From: Mycobacterium sp.
GTDB taxonomy: Bacteria; Actinomycetota; Actinomycetes; Mycobacteriales; Mycobacteriaceae
Assembly (NCBI GenBank): GCA_020438865.1
Contig: JAGQTU010000003.1
Location: 1 to 64,000, forward strand
Length of the DNA: 64,000 nt
Reading direction: 5' to 3'
The notes under the pieces were generated by a model, which was given only the letters and a program-made list of their open reading frames with translations, was not told the origin of the DNA and ran no database searches. Every line of letters starts with the position of its first letter. The stretch's first letter is position 1. This document shows, piece after piece, positions 52,832-61,302 of the stretch. Both the position numbers and the translations under genes were made by a program.

Positions 52832-54361
52832 TCAGCTGTGGGACGACCACCACTTGAACGCCGCCACCTCGCCGCCAGCGGCGGCGTCCACAACCGACAG
52901 TAGGAGCCGGGCGTCGTCGGTCCAGGCGATGATGGGGGTTCCATCATCGCGGGTTCCGCAGTAGAGCTGTCCTGCCACTTGATCGGGTGTGGCGTTGTGC
53001 CTCCAGGGTCCTGGCGATTGGATGTTGCCAGGGCAGATTTGTTGGCGCGTGGTCGAGGTGATCTCAGTGAACTGAGCTTGCAGGGCCGGTAGGTCGGCCA
53101 GCAGCGTGTACCGGGCTGAGCGCGGGCCGCCGGGATCGGTGTTGACTCCACAGGTGACTGCGCCCAGCGCTCCAAACGGCACAGCGACCTCCGGGGTGCA
53201 GGCCTTCTCCGGGTAACCGACAGGCAGTAGCCGGAGCACTTGTTCTGACGGGGCCGACGGGGCGACAAAAGTTGGCGACGGCGTCGTCTCAGTGGCTGAT
53301 GGCGAAGGCTGGGCAGGAGCGGAAGTGCTTGTGGCCGCGATGGTTTCGCCGCTGTCGTCCCGGTTGAGCGACCACGCGATGAGGCCGATGAGGCCCGCTG
53401 CGGCCAGAACTATTGCCGCGATCAAGCCCAGCCGCGCCGGGTCGCGCCGCGATAGCGGTCCGGCCGCTAGGTCCTCGACCGGCGCGCTGACCCGCGGTTC
53501 GCTGATAGCGCTTGACTTGGCGGCCGCGGGGGAAGACGCCGGACTGTGCGAATCCGCGGCTCCTGATAGCGGCCGCCTTGGTCGTGGCTCCGCGACGGGA
53601 GGAGGGGTCGGCTGCGAACGGTCCAGGGCTGGCCGCAGCCGATCGGAGTTGGTGACTGACGGCACGGGCATCGGCGTGTTAAGGCCGGGTGCGATGACTG
53701 GGTTCAGATCGTCTTCCAGCTCGTCGGCGAGGGGCGGCAGATCAATCAGCGGCCGGCGCCCTTCGATCGCGGCGGGTGGGGCGGCGGTCGGCACGGTAAC
53801 TAGTTCTTGATCGCCCTCAAGCTCGTCGGCCAACGGGGGCAGATCAATCAAGGGTCGCCGCGGCGGCTGGCGCGATGAAGTCACTGTCTGGGGCGGCGGC
53901 GCTTCGGCAAGCTCATCGAAGTCGAGATCCCGGTTGCCGATGACTGTAGCCACCGCCGGCGCAGCGGCCGTGTCGTCGATGTCGTCGATGAACCCGATGG
54001 CCGTGAAGAAGAGCGCGGAATCGTCGATCGTGTCGCTTCTGCGCATCTCCGGGTCGAGAACGTAAGCCAGTTCAATGGGGAACCCACGCATGCCGAAATG
54101 TGGGGCGGCTCCCGGTGTGGTAGGTCGAAATACGATGTCGGATACCCAGACGAACCGTCCGGAAGGGTCTTCCCCACAGCGCGCCGGCGTGAACTGGTCA
54201 GGGTCAGCAGTGCGGTCACGCAGGGGCTCGTCGAGAACTGCGTAGTAGACCGTCTCCCCCTGTGCAGTGGTCCGCATGCCGATCGTGTCGCCCGCCAAAG
54301 GAATTGCCGCGTAAAGGTCCCTCGGGCCCGATTCCAGGGCCGACAGAATGAACCGCGACAC
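52832..54361 (-). CDS. Single-pass membrane protein with repeated linker, 509 aa
   Basis: ATG 54361. The N-terminal ~160 residues form a cytoplasmic alpha/beta domain (YYAVLDEPLRDRTADPDQF). A linker carries two near-identical units RRPLIDLPPLADELE (~169 and ~201). One membrane helix (LGLIAAIVLAAAGLIGLIAW, ~317-336) is followed by a Ser/Thr/Pro stalk and a ~115-residue outer domain with four Cys (ACTPEV, VTCGV, QICPGN, LYCGTRDD). The plan parallels the kinase nearby, without a kinase domain. The outer domain resembles mycobacterial exported lipoprotein-like folds; function unknown. Confidence 0.65.
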   Translation of the reverse strand: MSRFILSALESGPRDLYAAIPLAGDTIGMRTTAQGETVYYAVLDEPLRDRTADPDQFTPARCGEDPSGRFVWVSDIVFRPTTPGAAPHFGMRGFPIELAYVLDPEMRRSDTIDDSALFFTAIGFIDDIDDTAAAPAVATVIGNRDLDFDELAEAPPPQTVTSSRQPPRRPLIDLPPLADELEGDQELVTVPTAAPPAAIEGRRPLIDLPPLADELEDDLNPVIAPGLNTPMPVPSVTNSDRLRPALDRSQPTPPPVAEPRPRRPLSGAADSHSPASSPAAAKSSAISEPRVSAPVEDLAAGPLSRRDPARLGLIAAIVLAAAGLIGLIAWSLNRDDSGETIAATSTSAPAQPSPSATETTPSPTFVAPSAPSEQVLRLLPVGYPEKACTPEVAVPFGALGAVTCGVNTDPGGPRSARYTLLADLPALQAQFTEITSTTRQQICPGNIQSPGPWRHNATPDQVAGQLYCGTRDDGTPIIAWTDDARLLLSVVDAAAGGEVAAFKWWSSHS

Positions 54362-54439
54362 GTCTAGAAACTACCGTGCAGGGCGAGCCGTTGGGGTCAT
54401 GAAACATCACGGCCGTGGCGTGTTCTGGCCTGTTTCGGG

Positions 54440-55282
54440 TCAGGATAGGCCGGCCATTTGGTCGGCGCCGAGTAGGTCGCGCAGCGTCGCCACGCCCGAC
54501 TCCCCAAGCTGTTCGCGCAGCGCGTCGGCCAGGAGCTTGGGCTCCTTGTCGAACCGGCTCAGGGCCCTGCTGATCGACCGCGACGGCGACGGACGCGGCG
54601 GGGCGGTCGGCTTCTTGTCTTCCTGCTTGCGGTCCAGTGCCGCCTGCCATCGCAGCACCTGCTCCTCGAGCGGCACACGGACCAGCGTCCGCGCCTCCCG
54701 GATCGCCAACTCCCCGCGGCGCAGCGCCGCCTGCAGCTCCGGCGCCAGCTTCAGCAGGGCCAGCCGTTGCGACACCCAGGCGCCGGTCCTGTGGAGGCGC
54801 TCGGCCGCGTGATCGGCGCGGCCGCACTCGTCGACGAGTGCCTGCACCGCCTTCGCCTCCTCGATGACGTCGAAGTCCTGCCGGTCGACGTTCTCGGCGA
54901 TCGCCGCGGAGATCAGCGTGACCCGGTCACGTGCAACGGCATCGTTGACAGATATGTCGAGCTCGGCCCGGCCGTACTCGTGCGCCGCTGCGAGCCGCCG
55001 ACACCCGTTGATCACGACCCAGCGAGCCTCGATCTCGTCGTCCGGGTACAGGGCGAGATACGCGGCGCGGCTCACCACGGTCACCGGTTGCAGCTGAATA
55101 TCGACAATCGAGGCCAGCGCGCTGAGGTCTCCGACGCCTTCCCTCGGATTGCGGGGGTTAGCGGTCAGATCGGCTAGCGGTGCGGTGCGCGGCGGAGGCC
55201 CAGCGGATGCCTGCTCGACCGGCGAGTGCTCCCCCACCGCCGCGGTCAACGAGGCCAGATCGGTGCGCTTCCCCCGCGCCAT
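54440..55282 (-). CDS. parB: ParB-family partition protein, 280 aa
   Basis: ATG 55282 overlaps the parA stop (TGATG). An N-terminal ParB/Srx nuclease-like domain (PLADLTANPRNPREG, ARWVVINGCRRLAAAHEYG, and VTLISAAIAENVDRQDFDVIEEAKAV) precedes a helix-turn-helix (AERLHRTGAWVSQRLALLKLAPELQAAL). It binds a parS site and drives segregation with ParA. A candidate site is the palindrome at 56148. Confidence 0.9.
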   Translation of the reverse strand: MARGKRTDLASLTAAVGEHSPVEQASAGPPPRTAPLADLTANPRNPREGVGDLSALASIVDIQLQPVTVVSRAAYLALYPDDEIEARWVVINGCRRLAAAHEYGRAELDISVNDAVARDRVTLISAAIAENVDRQDFDVIEEAKAVQALVDECGRADHAAERLHRTGAWVSQRLALLKLAPELQAALRRGELAIREARTLVRVPLEEQVLRWQAALDRKQEDKKPTAPPRPSPSRSISRALSRFDKEPKLLADALREQLGESGVATLRDLLGADQMAGLS

Positions 55283-55995
55283 CAGGCTGCTCCCCCGGCG
55301 ACGATCTCCAACGCGAGTTTGTAGAAGTCTTCCCTCGCCTGCAGCGCAACGCGGTTCGCCGGGTACTCGGTGACGACTTGACCGTCCGCGCTGGCCCGCG
55401 CGTGCAGCTTGTAGTGGCGGATCACGCTGGAGGCCAGGGGAAAGCCGTTGGCTTTGACGAATTCCCGCGTCTGATTGAGGTCGTGCACGCCGTCTCGCGG
55501 ATCCCAGTTGTTGATAACGACCTTGTACGGCAACTTCCGGGGGCGGATCACCTTGTTGATGGTCCGCACGGTCGGATCGAAGCTCAGCGGCTCGGTCTCG
55601 ATGGGCACGATGACGTCGTCAGCGACGTCGAGAACCGCACGCAGAGCGTCAGCGGCCGGTCCCTTCCCCAGCGGGTCCGCGCCGTTGTCGCCGGCGTTGA
55701 GGTCAATCCACCCCGGGGTGTCGACGAACACCTGCTTGATGCCGGGCAGGTTCTTGATCCGCTTGAGGTTCTCGATGTCATCGTGCGCCTGAACGATGTG
55801 GAACGGCAGGGCGTCGATCCGCGATGCCCACCACACCGCTGATCCCTGTGGGTCAACCGAGATCGCCGCTACCGGCGAGCTGGCCTCAGGGTCGTCGTCC
55901 TGGTTGAGGACGTCTGCGGTGACGGCCGCGAGATTGACGGCGATGGTGGACTTCCCCACCCCGCCCTTCTGATTGAGAACAACGTGAACAGCCAC
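55282..55995 (-). CDS. parA: ParA-family ATPase, 237 aa
   Basis: GTG 55995 follows GGAGGG (the extension to 56088 lacks one). Deviant Walker A LNQKGGVGKSTIAVN at the N-terminus, AISVDPQGSAVWW (Walker A' region) and QVFVDTPGWIDLN (Walker B). No N-terminal HTH, as in type Ib-like ParA. Pairs with parB. Confidence 0.92.
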   Translation of the reverse strand: MAVHVVLNQKGGVGKSTIAVNLAAVTADVLNQDDDPEASSPVAAISVDPQGSAVWWASRIDALPFHIVQAHDDIENLKRIKNLPGIKQVFVDTPGWIDLNAGDNGADPLGKGPAADALRAVLDVADDVIVPIETEPLSFDPTVRTINKVIRPRKLPYKVVINNWDPRDGVHDLNQTREFVKANGFPLASSVIRHYKLHARASADGQVVTEYPANRVALQAREDFYKLALEIVAGGAA

Positions 55996-56147
55996 AATGG
56001 CCCTCCGTATGCTTCGCCCGCACGGCGGGGTACTTCGGATTGGTCCCGCTGATGCTAACGGCCGGCATTCCCCCGCCGCCGTCAACACGCTGTCGGCGGT
56101 AGCCGGGATGTGGCGGAACTCTCCTGCTGCCCAACGCGCGAGCGGCT

Positions 56148-56167
56148 CACTTAACCGCGGTTAAGTG
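56148..56167. repeat. 20-bp palindrome CACTTAACCGCGGTTAAGTG
   Basis: Perfect palindrome between parA (divergent side) and the 8-bp array. Its 14-bp core TTAACCGCGGTTAA recurs at 58553-58566 on the other side of the second partition cassette. Candidate parS or operator for one of the DNA-binding proteins here. Confidence 0.65.
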
Positions 56168-56195
56168 GACACGCTCCGCCACTTATCTCCCTGTT

Positions 56196-56674
56196 GTGAT
56201 CGGGTGATTCGGTCACGCAATCACCGGGTCACCAGGTGACAGCCACACCGCGCGTTCGGATCACCGGGTGATCCGGCCTCCGGGTGATCCGGTCACAGCG
56301 TCACCGAGATCGCCAGGTGACAGAAACACTCGGTCACCACGTGACGAGGTCACCAGATCACACGATCACACGATCACACGGAAACAGGATCACCCCGTGA
56401 TGCCGTCACGAAGTCACATAGTCACTAGATCACCGCGTCACCGGCTCACCTAGTTACCAAATCACTGAATCAGTGGGTCACCGCGTGACTCGGTCACCCG
56501 GTCACTCGGTCACAGCATCACCTGATCACAATGTGACTTAGTCACCGCGTCACCTGGTGACAGCATCACGCGGTGACTCCGTGACCACATCACCCGGTCA
56601 CAACATCACGCTGTGACGGCATCACGCAGTAATCAGGTCACGGAGTGATCCCGTGACCGCATCACAGCTGTCAC
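56196..56674. repeat. 8-bp-phased RTCAC/GTGAY array, candidate centromere
   Basis: Read from 56196, the sequence falls into 59 consecutive units of a pentamer plus a 3-nt spacer, followed by one shifted copy. By hand count, 49 of the 59 pentamers are GTCAC, ATCAC, GTGAC or GTGAT, that is one half-site in either orientation; only one 1-bp phase slip occurs (near 56309). The spacers are not conserved. No frame is protein-like. Short in-phase half-sites in mixed orientation are the design of the omega/ParB-type RHH protein arrays (WATCACW heptads in pSM19035). It lies 87 bases before the GTG of a ParA gene whose partner is a small DNA-binding-type protein. Confidence 0.85.
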
Positions 56675-56760
56675 ATCCGGGCGACACGCCACCGCGGCCG
56701 CGTCAGCCCCCGCCTGGACCCGGTTCCATGGCTGCTATCGACGCGACCGAAGGAGTTCCA

Positions 56761-57555
56761 GTGAAAGCAGACGTCATAGCCGTCGCCAACCACAAAGGCG
56801 GCGTGGCCAAGACCTTCACCGCCGTCAGCCTGGCGACCGGACTGGCCCGGGGCGGCTGGCGGACCCTGCTGGTGGACTGCGACCCGCAGGGCAACGCGAC
56901 CACCATGTTCGACCCCGACGACGACGTCGAGTTCGACCTCTACGACCTCATCAAGGACCGGGACACGGTGCGGAAGGTCGTCCGGCAGACCCGCATCGAC
57001 AGCCTCGACCTGGTCCCGTCGACCTTGGCGGTGGCACGGCTCGACCAGGAACTCGTCACCATGCATCGACGCGAGTACCAGCTCGCGATGGCTCTCGAGC
57101 CGCTCTACGCCGAGTACGACGCCATCGTTCTGGACCTACCACCCAACCTCGGGCAGGTCGTCATCACCGCCCTCAATGCCGCTGACTGGTTGGTCGTCCC
57201 GACCGACGCGACGAAGTGGGGGAGGCGCGGGGTCAACATGTTCCTCGGCTGGTCCGACGTCCTGCGGAAGGCCGAGGTCCTCAACGCGGAGGTCCTCGGC
57301 GTGCTACTCACCAAATACGAGCCCCAAACCCGTGCGAGCCGCGAGGTCCTCGCCGGCCTACACGCGGACGGAGTGCCGCTGTTCAACACCCTGATCCCGA
57401 AACGCACCGCAGCCGAGCGCATGATCAGCGGCCTGCACGTCATCGGGGACCCCGAGGCCGACCCGGACCTGGCCGAGGCATACGCACACTTCACCGTCGA
57501 GGTGATGACGCTCATCAATGAAGGACGCCAGCGGAAGGGAAAGCACCATGCCTAA
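56761..57555 (+). CDS. Second ParA-family ATPase, 264 aa
   Basis: GTG 56761 has AAGGAG at the right distance. Walker A variant KGGVAKTFTAVS, AxxDxDPQGN segment LLVDCDPQGNATTMF and Walker B AIVLDLPPN. Upstream is the 8-bp array, and it overlaps the next gene by 8 bases. Together they form a second partition locus, of the type where a ParA works with a small centromere-binding protein instead of a large ParB. Confidence 0.9.
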   Translation: MKADVIAVANHKGGVAKTFTAVSLATGLARGGWRTLLVDCDPQGNATTMFDPDDDVEFDLYDLIKDRDTVRKVVRQTRIDSLDLVPSTLAVARLDQELVTMHRREYQLAMALEPLYAEYDAIVLDLPPNLGQVVITALNAADWLVVPTDATKWGRRGVNMFLGWSDVLRKAEVLNAEVLGVLLTKYEPQTRASREVLAGLHADGVPLFNTLIPKRTAAERMISGLHVIGDPEADPDLAEAYAHFTVEVMTLINEGRQRKGKHHA

Positions 57556-57997
57556 GAAGGACATCAGCGAGTCGGTCCTCGGAATGCTGTCGACGGCCGG
57601 CTCCAGCACCCGGCCCGTCCGCACGCCCGCCGAGAAGGAGCAGCCAGCGGCCGATCCCGACCCGAGCCCCGCCCTCGAGGTGGGGGAGGAGCAGACCGCC
57701 CCGCCGATCGACGAAGTGCCCGCCCAGGACCCAGAACCGGCGCCGGAGTCGCAGCCGGAGTCGGTCGAGCCGGCCGAGCAGCCGCGGCCGCTGACCGCCC
57801 GCCCCACGCGGATCTCCCAGACGGTGGACGTGCCGCGCACGTTGCGGTTGCGGCCGGCCGCGGCCCAGGCTCTACGGGCGGCGTGGATCGAGGCCAAGCA
57901 CGACGACGTGATGCTCACCGCGCAGGACTTCGCCTCGGAGCTGATCGAGGAGATGCTGAAGATCCGCAAGCGGCGGGAAAGCCGCGCGGCGAGCTGA
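57548..57997 (+). CDS. Small centromere-binding-protein candidate, 149 aa
   Basis: ATG 57548 overlaps the parA-like stop. The N-terminus (MPKKDISESVLGMLSTAG) may touch ParA. A long acidic/Pro-rich linker follows. The C-terminal ~55 residues (ISQTVDVPRTLRLRPAAAQALRAAWIEAKHDDVMLTAQDF...RKRRESRAAS) have a beta strand then two helices, the order of a ribbon-helix-helix domain. It is the best candidate to bind the RTCAC array; this is inference from operon, size and fold pattern. Confidence 0.65.
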   Translation: MPKKDISESVLGMLSTAGSSTRPVRTPAEKEQPAADPDPSPALEVGEEQTAPPIDEVPAQDPEPAPESQPESVEPAEQPRPLTARPTRISQTVDVPRTLRLRPAAAQALRAAWIEAKHDDVMLTAQDFASELIEEMLKIRKRRESRAAS

Positions 57998-58086
57998 TCA
58001 CCGTGGATCTGACCCCGGCCCAAGGTCTGGTTTCACCGGCACGTCGGCCTACGCTGAACGAAAGTTGCTGAGTCTGGGGGGTACCG

Positions 58087-58122
58087 GTGTCTGAAGCGTT
58101 GAAGAGCGAACAGCCGAGATGA
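58087..58122 (+). CDS. Possible 11-residue leader peptide
   Basis: GTG 58087 (MSEALKSEQPR), just after a GGTACC palindrome at 58080; its TGA overlaps the ATG of the next gene as ATGA. Could couple translation, or could be chance. Confidence 0.3.
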   Translation: MSEALKSEQPR

Positions 58123-58544
58123 CGAATAAGCCCGCGCCGAAGTCGCGGACCCGGGTGTGGCGCATGGGCGATCCGCCCGGTCCCGCGCCGGCTTCTACGC
58201 CGGCTTCCGGTGATTCCCCGAAGCGGCCGTCGCTGCGGGAGATCAACACCGAGCTCTCGGAATTGGCAGCCCGCAAGCAACTGCACCCGGACAACGTCCA
58301 TCGACTGAAGCAACTGCTCGCACAGATCGAGCAGATCCTCAACGACGCGGCGCCGTTGGTCGCCAGCAGTCCCGGTTCCCGCCGGCTGTACGAGCGGGCC
58401 TTGAAGAGCCAGCGGCGGGCGCTGGCACTGGTCGCGGGGCCGAACCGGGGCGCCCACCCCGCCGGATTCGCCAAAGGCCGGGGACTCACTCAGGGCGGGC
58501 GGGAAGTTCTAGGCGGTGCGCCGGGATCCCGCCGCCGGCACTGA
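58119..58544 (+). CDS. Hypothetical basic protein, 141 aa
   Basis: ATG 58119 (MTNKPAPKSRTRVWRMGD). Disordered N-terminus, then a helical core (LREINTELSELAARKQLHPDNVHRLKQLLAQIEQILNDA...RRLYERALKSQRRALALVAG) and a Gly/Arg tail. Probably nucleic-acid linked. Third gene after the ParA-like pair; the second TTAACCGCGGTTAA palindrome follows its stop. Confidence 0.6.
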   Translation: MTNKPAPKSRTRVWRMGDPPGPAPASTPASGDSPKRPSLREINTELSELAARKQLHPDNVHRLKQLLAQIEQILNDAAPLVASSPGSRRLYERALKSQRRALALVAGPNRGAHPAGFAKGRGLTQGGREVLGGAPGSRRRH

Positions 58545-58552
58545 CTGAGCGA

Positions 58553-58566
58553 TTAACCGCGGTTAA
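58553..58566. repeat. Second TTAACCGCGGTTAA palindrome
   Basis: Identical in its 14 bases to the core at 56151-56164 and followed by GTGTCACTGTGAC, itself a pair of the array half-sites. Together the two palindromes bracket the array, ParA-like, small-protein and 141-aa genes. Confidence 0.65.
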
Positions 58567-58596
58567 GTGTCACTGTGACGCAATGGATTCGGTAGA

Positions 58597-59187
58597 TCAG
58601 TCCTGGTCTTTCGATTCAGCCTGAGCGTCTCGTCGCAGCGTGTCGAGGATTTCGCGCAGCGTGCGTGCGGTGGCCTGGGCCTCGGCCGCGAGCAGCTCGG
58701 CGGAGTGCGCCGCGGCCCGTGCGTCCGCCGCGTCCCGGAGCGCCTGGGCGGCGATGGACTGCTGCTCGTCGCGGGCGGCCTCTGCGGCGGCGCGCTCGTC
58801 GGTCATGTGGTCGAGCTTGGCGCGGAGCTGATCGACCGCGTTTTCCGCAGCCTCCAGGCGGGTCACCGTGAAGGCCAGCTCCGCCAGCGCGTCTGCCTCC
58901 GCTTGCACGAGGACGGCCCGCTCGGCGGCGTCGGTCTCAGCCTGCTCGTCGCGAGCCGCGGCGACGGCGGCCGACCACAGCGGGTCGAGGACGGGCGCCA
59001 GTACCTCGGTGGGGACGGGGGAGACGTCGCGGGCGGGACGGTTTGTGCGCAGCCACTCGCTGGCTGCGTCGGTGCTGACCTTAGCCCGCTCCCGCAGCGA
59101 TCGGACGGTGACCGGCAGGCCCTCCACGGTGAGCGCGGCGAACGCGTCGGCCAGGGCGGCCGCGGCGGCGGTGGTCTTGGGGGCCAT
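58597..59187 (-). CDS. KfrA-like DNA-binding coiled-coil protein, 196 aa
   Basis: ATG 59187 with GAGGAG upstream. The N-terminal domain (AFAALTVEGLPVTVRSLRERAKVSTDAASEWLRTNRP) matches the KfrA_N plasmid DNA-binding domain, followed by a ~120-residue Ala-rich coiled coil. KfrA proteins self-regulate and help stable plasmid inheritance. Likely sites are the GTACC/GGTAC repeats just upstream. Confidence 0.8.
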   Translation of the reverse strand: MAPKTTAAAAALADAFAALTVEGLPVTVRSLRERAKVSTDAASEWLRTNRPARDVSPVPTEVLAPVLDPLWSAAVAAARDEQAETDAAERAVLVQAEADALAELAFTVTRLEAAENAVDQLRAKLDHMTDERAAAEAARDEQQSIAAQALRDAADARAAAHSAELLAAEAQATARTLREILDTLRRDAQAESKDQD

Positions 59188-59270
59188 GGCGCCGGACTCC
59201 TCGGGTCAGGGGGGGACGTGACAGGATCAGCCTCGCAGCTTGCGGCGGGTCTGGAGGCCCGACTCGCCGC

Positions 59271-59315
59271 GACAGGTACAACAGTAACGTACCCGGTACG
59301 AGAAACGTACCTGTC
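59271..59315. promoter_or_regulatory. GTACC/GGTAC operator cluster upstream of kfrA-like gene
   Basis: Four half-sites lie in 45 bp: GACAGGTAC (59271-59279), the palindrome CGTACC-C-GGTACG (59288-59300) and GTACCTGTC (59307-59315), the outer pair being perfect inverted repeats. Position 84 bases before the KfrA-like start suggests its own operator. Confidence 0.65.
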
Positions 59316-59343
59316 TGTTCCTGCCATTGCCGCGCCCGGCCGG

Positions 59344-61302
59344 CTACGCACCAGCCAGGATGCGGGCGCCCAACACGTCGGCGAGCAGATCCAGCGCCGC
59401 GTCTTCGTCCATCTCCGCTGCCGGCGGGGGAGCGTGGGCCAGAACGGCGGCCAGGTACTCGTCCTCGTCGGTGAAGACCGGGCTGTTGGGGACCGGTACG
59501 GCGTCCTCGGGGATCGCCGCGACGCCGCGCAGCTGGTCCTGAAGGGCCAACCAGTCGTGCCAGGCGGCGCGTTCCCGGCGGAATCGCGCGATCCGCTCCT
59601 CCATGGCTTCGTCGAGGTGGTGGGCGGCAGCGATGTCGTCGAGGGTGACCGGTCCAGGGCCCACTGCCCTGCCGGTGCGGGTGACCAGCCCCGCCGTGGC
59701 CAGGGCCGCGATGCTGATTTGGCCGGTGCGGGCGCTGACTCGGGCGGCGGCGTAGATGTCAGCCGGCCGAGTCATGCCGGTGTGGACGATGAGGTCGTGC
59801 ACGAGCCGGTGGTGACGTCCCACCACACTCCAGGCGGGATGAACGTCGGCCACTTTTAGTCGCTCCAGCGGGATCGGAGTGAGTCCGGAGGGGTTGCTGG
59901 TCGTCAGTGCGTAGAAGTCCGCCTTCCTGCCCACGCTGTGCCGCACGTGGACGATGGGGGAGCCGTACATCTCCCGGATCTGGCGCAGCACGTCGAACAC
60001 CGTGGTCGGAGCGGCCAAACCGACTGAGAGTGATACCGACCGGCCGCCGACACCGACGACCGGGGTTCCGGCGTTCATCGTCCCGGCTAGCGCTGCTTTG
60101 ACAGCAAGGGCCTGGAGGACGTCGCGGACCATCCAGCGCCCCGGACTGCCGGCGAACTCGTGGTCCGCCCAGGCGAGCGCGTAAGCCAGCCAGTGCCCGA
60201 AGGGACCCTCTGCTGGGATCACCCCCTGTGTGTAGTTATTCCTGTGTGCGGGTGAGTTCGCCTTTCGGGCCAGTGGCGCGGTGTGGTCGAAAACTTTGTG
60301 GACGTCGACGGCGAGGAGCTCGTCGGCGGTGCGGGTGTCGTGCTGGGCCTTGATCCGGTACGAGTCGCCTAGGCCGCTCCACCGGCCACCGGGCTGGCTG
60401 GCGGTGCGGATGTCGGACAGGCTGCACCCGCGGAGGACCGCGTTGAGGACAACCGCCATGCGTGCCTCCGAGGGGCTTTCCCACAGCCCAGGCGTCTTGG
60501 GGCCTTTCGGGCGAGGCGCGCGCCGCTTCGGCTCGGGCAGGCAGGTCATGGCCCCGGTGGCGGCGAAGGCGGCGACGTCGACGGGGAAGGGTTTGGTCCA
60601 GCGGAGCGCTTCGATGAGGCGCTCGTCGTCGCCCGTACCGGTGGTGTGGTCGCGGGAGGCCGGGCCCACGGCTGCCGACGGGGCCGGCGCGGGGGCGGGG
60701 GCGGGCAGCATCCCCATTAGGGCGCCCAACGCGGGGATCAAGGTGGGGGCGCTGCGCTCGGTGAGGGCGGAGACCGCCTCGTCGAGGGAGCCGTCGAGGA
60801 CGCGGTAGCCGCCGCCGGCGCACGGCGTGCCGGGGACGCTGATGCAACCCTCTTTGGCGTTCTGCATGGGCTTGATGTCCAGGCTGGGAAGCCGGACCTG
60901 CAGGGCCCGCATCAGCTCCTGGACCTCCTCGAAGCTGGCGGTGGTGCCGATGGCCAGTGGGACGAGTAGGTGGCGTCCGCCGTTGGTGGAGCGGTCGCTG
61001 ACGATGCGGGCGCCGCATTCGGTGAGCCAGCCGCGGGCCCGCTCCGCGTCGCGGTCGACCTGGGCGGCGCCGTGGGTCTTGCTGTCAAAGTCCAACGCCA
61101 GCAGCGTCGTTCGGCGATGGGCGTAGAGGTAGACCGCGGCCATCGTGGTGGGGAGCTTGTCGCTGATGCGTCGGGTCTTCAGGTACTCACGGGTGTCCGG
61201 GTCGAACACCTTGACCCGGTCCCGCCCGGTCGGGGAGAGCCGGCGGGCGAGCGCCTTCCACACCGCGGCTGGCGCGGCGGGGGACATGCCGTTGGCAATC
61301 AC
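59344..61302 (-). CDS. Replication protein with primase-polymerase-type N-terminus, up to 652 aa
   Basis: GTG 61302 or ATG 61287. The N-terminal third has LLALDFDSKTHG (D-x-D) and STNGGRHLLVPL (s-x-H), the two catalytic motifs of archaeo-eukaryotic-type prim-pol enzymes, then a C-terminal region with winged-helix-like segments (TGQISIAALATAGLVTRTGR). Such proteins start replication of several actinobacterial plasmids and phages. No helicase motif is seen. The four-unit ATCAC array overlaps its start. Confidence 0.75.
   Translation of the reverse strand: MIANGMSPAAPAAVWKALARRLSPTGRDRVKVFDPDTREYLKTRRISDKLPTTMAAVYLYAHRRTTLLALDFDSKTHGAAQVDRDAERARGWLTECGARIVSDRSTNGGRHLLVPLAIGTTASFEEVQELMRALQVRLPSLDIKPMQNAKEGCISVPGTPCAGGGYRVLDGSLDEAVSALTERSAPTLIPALGALMGMLPAPAPAPAPSAAVGPASRDHTTGTGDDERLIEALRWTKPFPVDVAAFAATGAMTCLPEPKRRAPRPKGPKTPGLWESPSEARMAVVLNAVLRGCSLSDIRTASQPGGRWSGLGDSYRIKAQHDTRTADELLAVDVHKVFDHTAPLARKANSPAHRNNYTQGVIPAEGPFGHWLAYALAWADHEFAGSPGRWMVRDVLQALAVKAALAGTMNAGTPVVGVGGRSVSLSVGLAAPTTVFDVLRQIREMYGSPIVHVRHSVGRKADFYALTTSNPSGLTPIPLERLKVADVHPAWSVVGRHHRLVHDLIVHTGMTRPADIYAAARVSARTGQISIAALATAGLVTRTGRAVGPGPVTLDDIAAAHHLDEAMEERIARFRRERAAWHDWLALQDQLRGVAAIPEDAVPVPNSPVFTDEDEYLAAVLAHAPPPAAEMDEDAALDLLADVLGARILAGA

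Noticed and set aside
56196..56674. CRISPR array
   Set aside because: Units are 8 bp with mixed orientation, with no 20-40 bp repeat-spacer structure and no cas genes.
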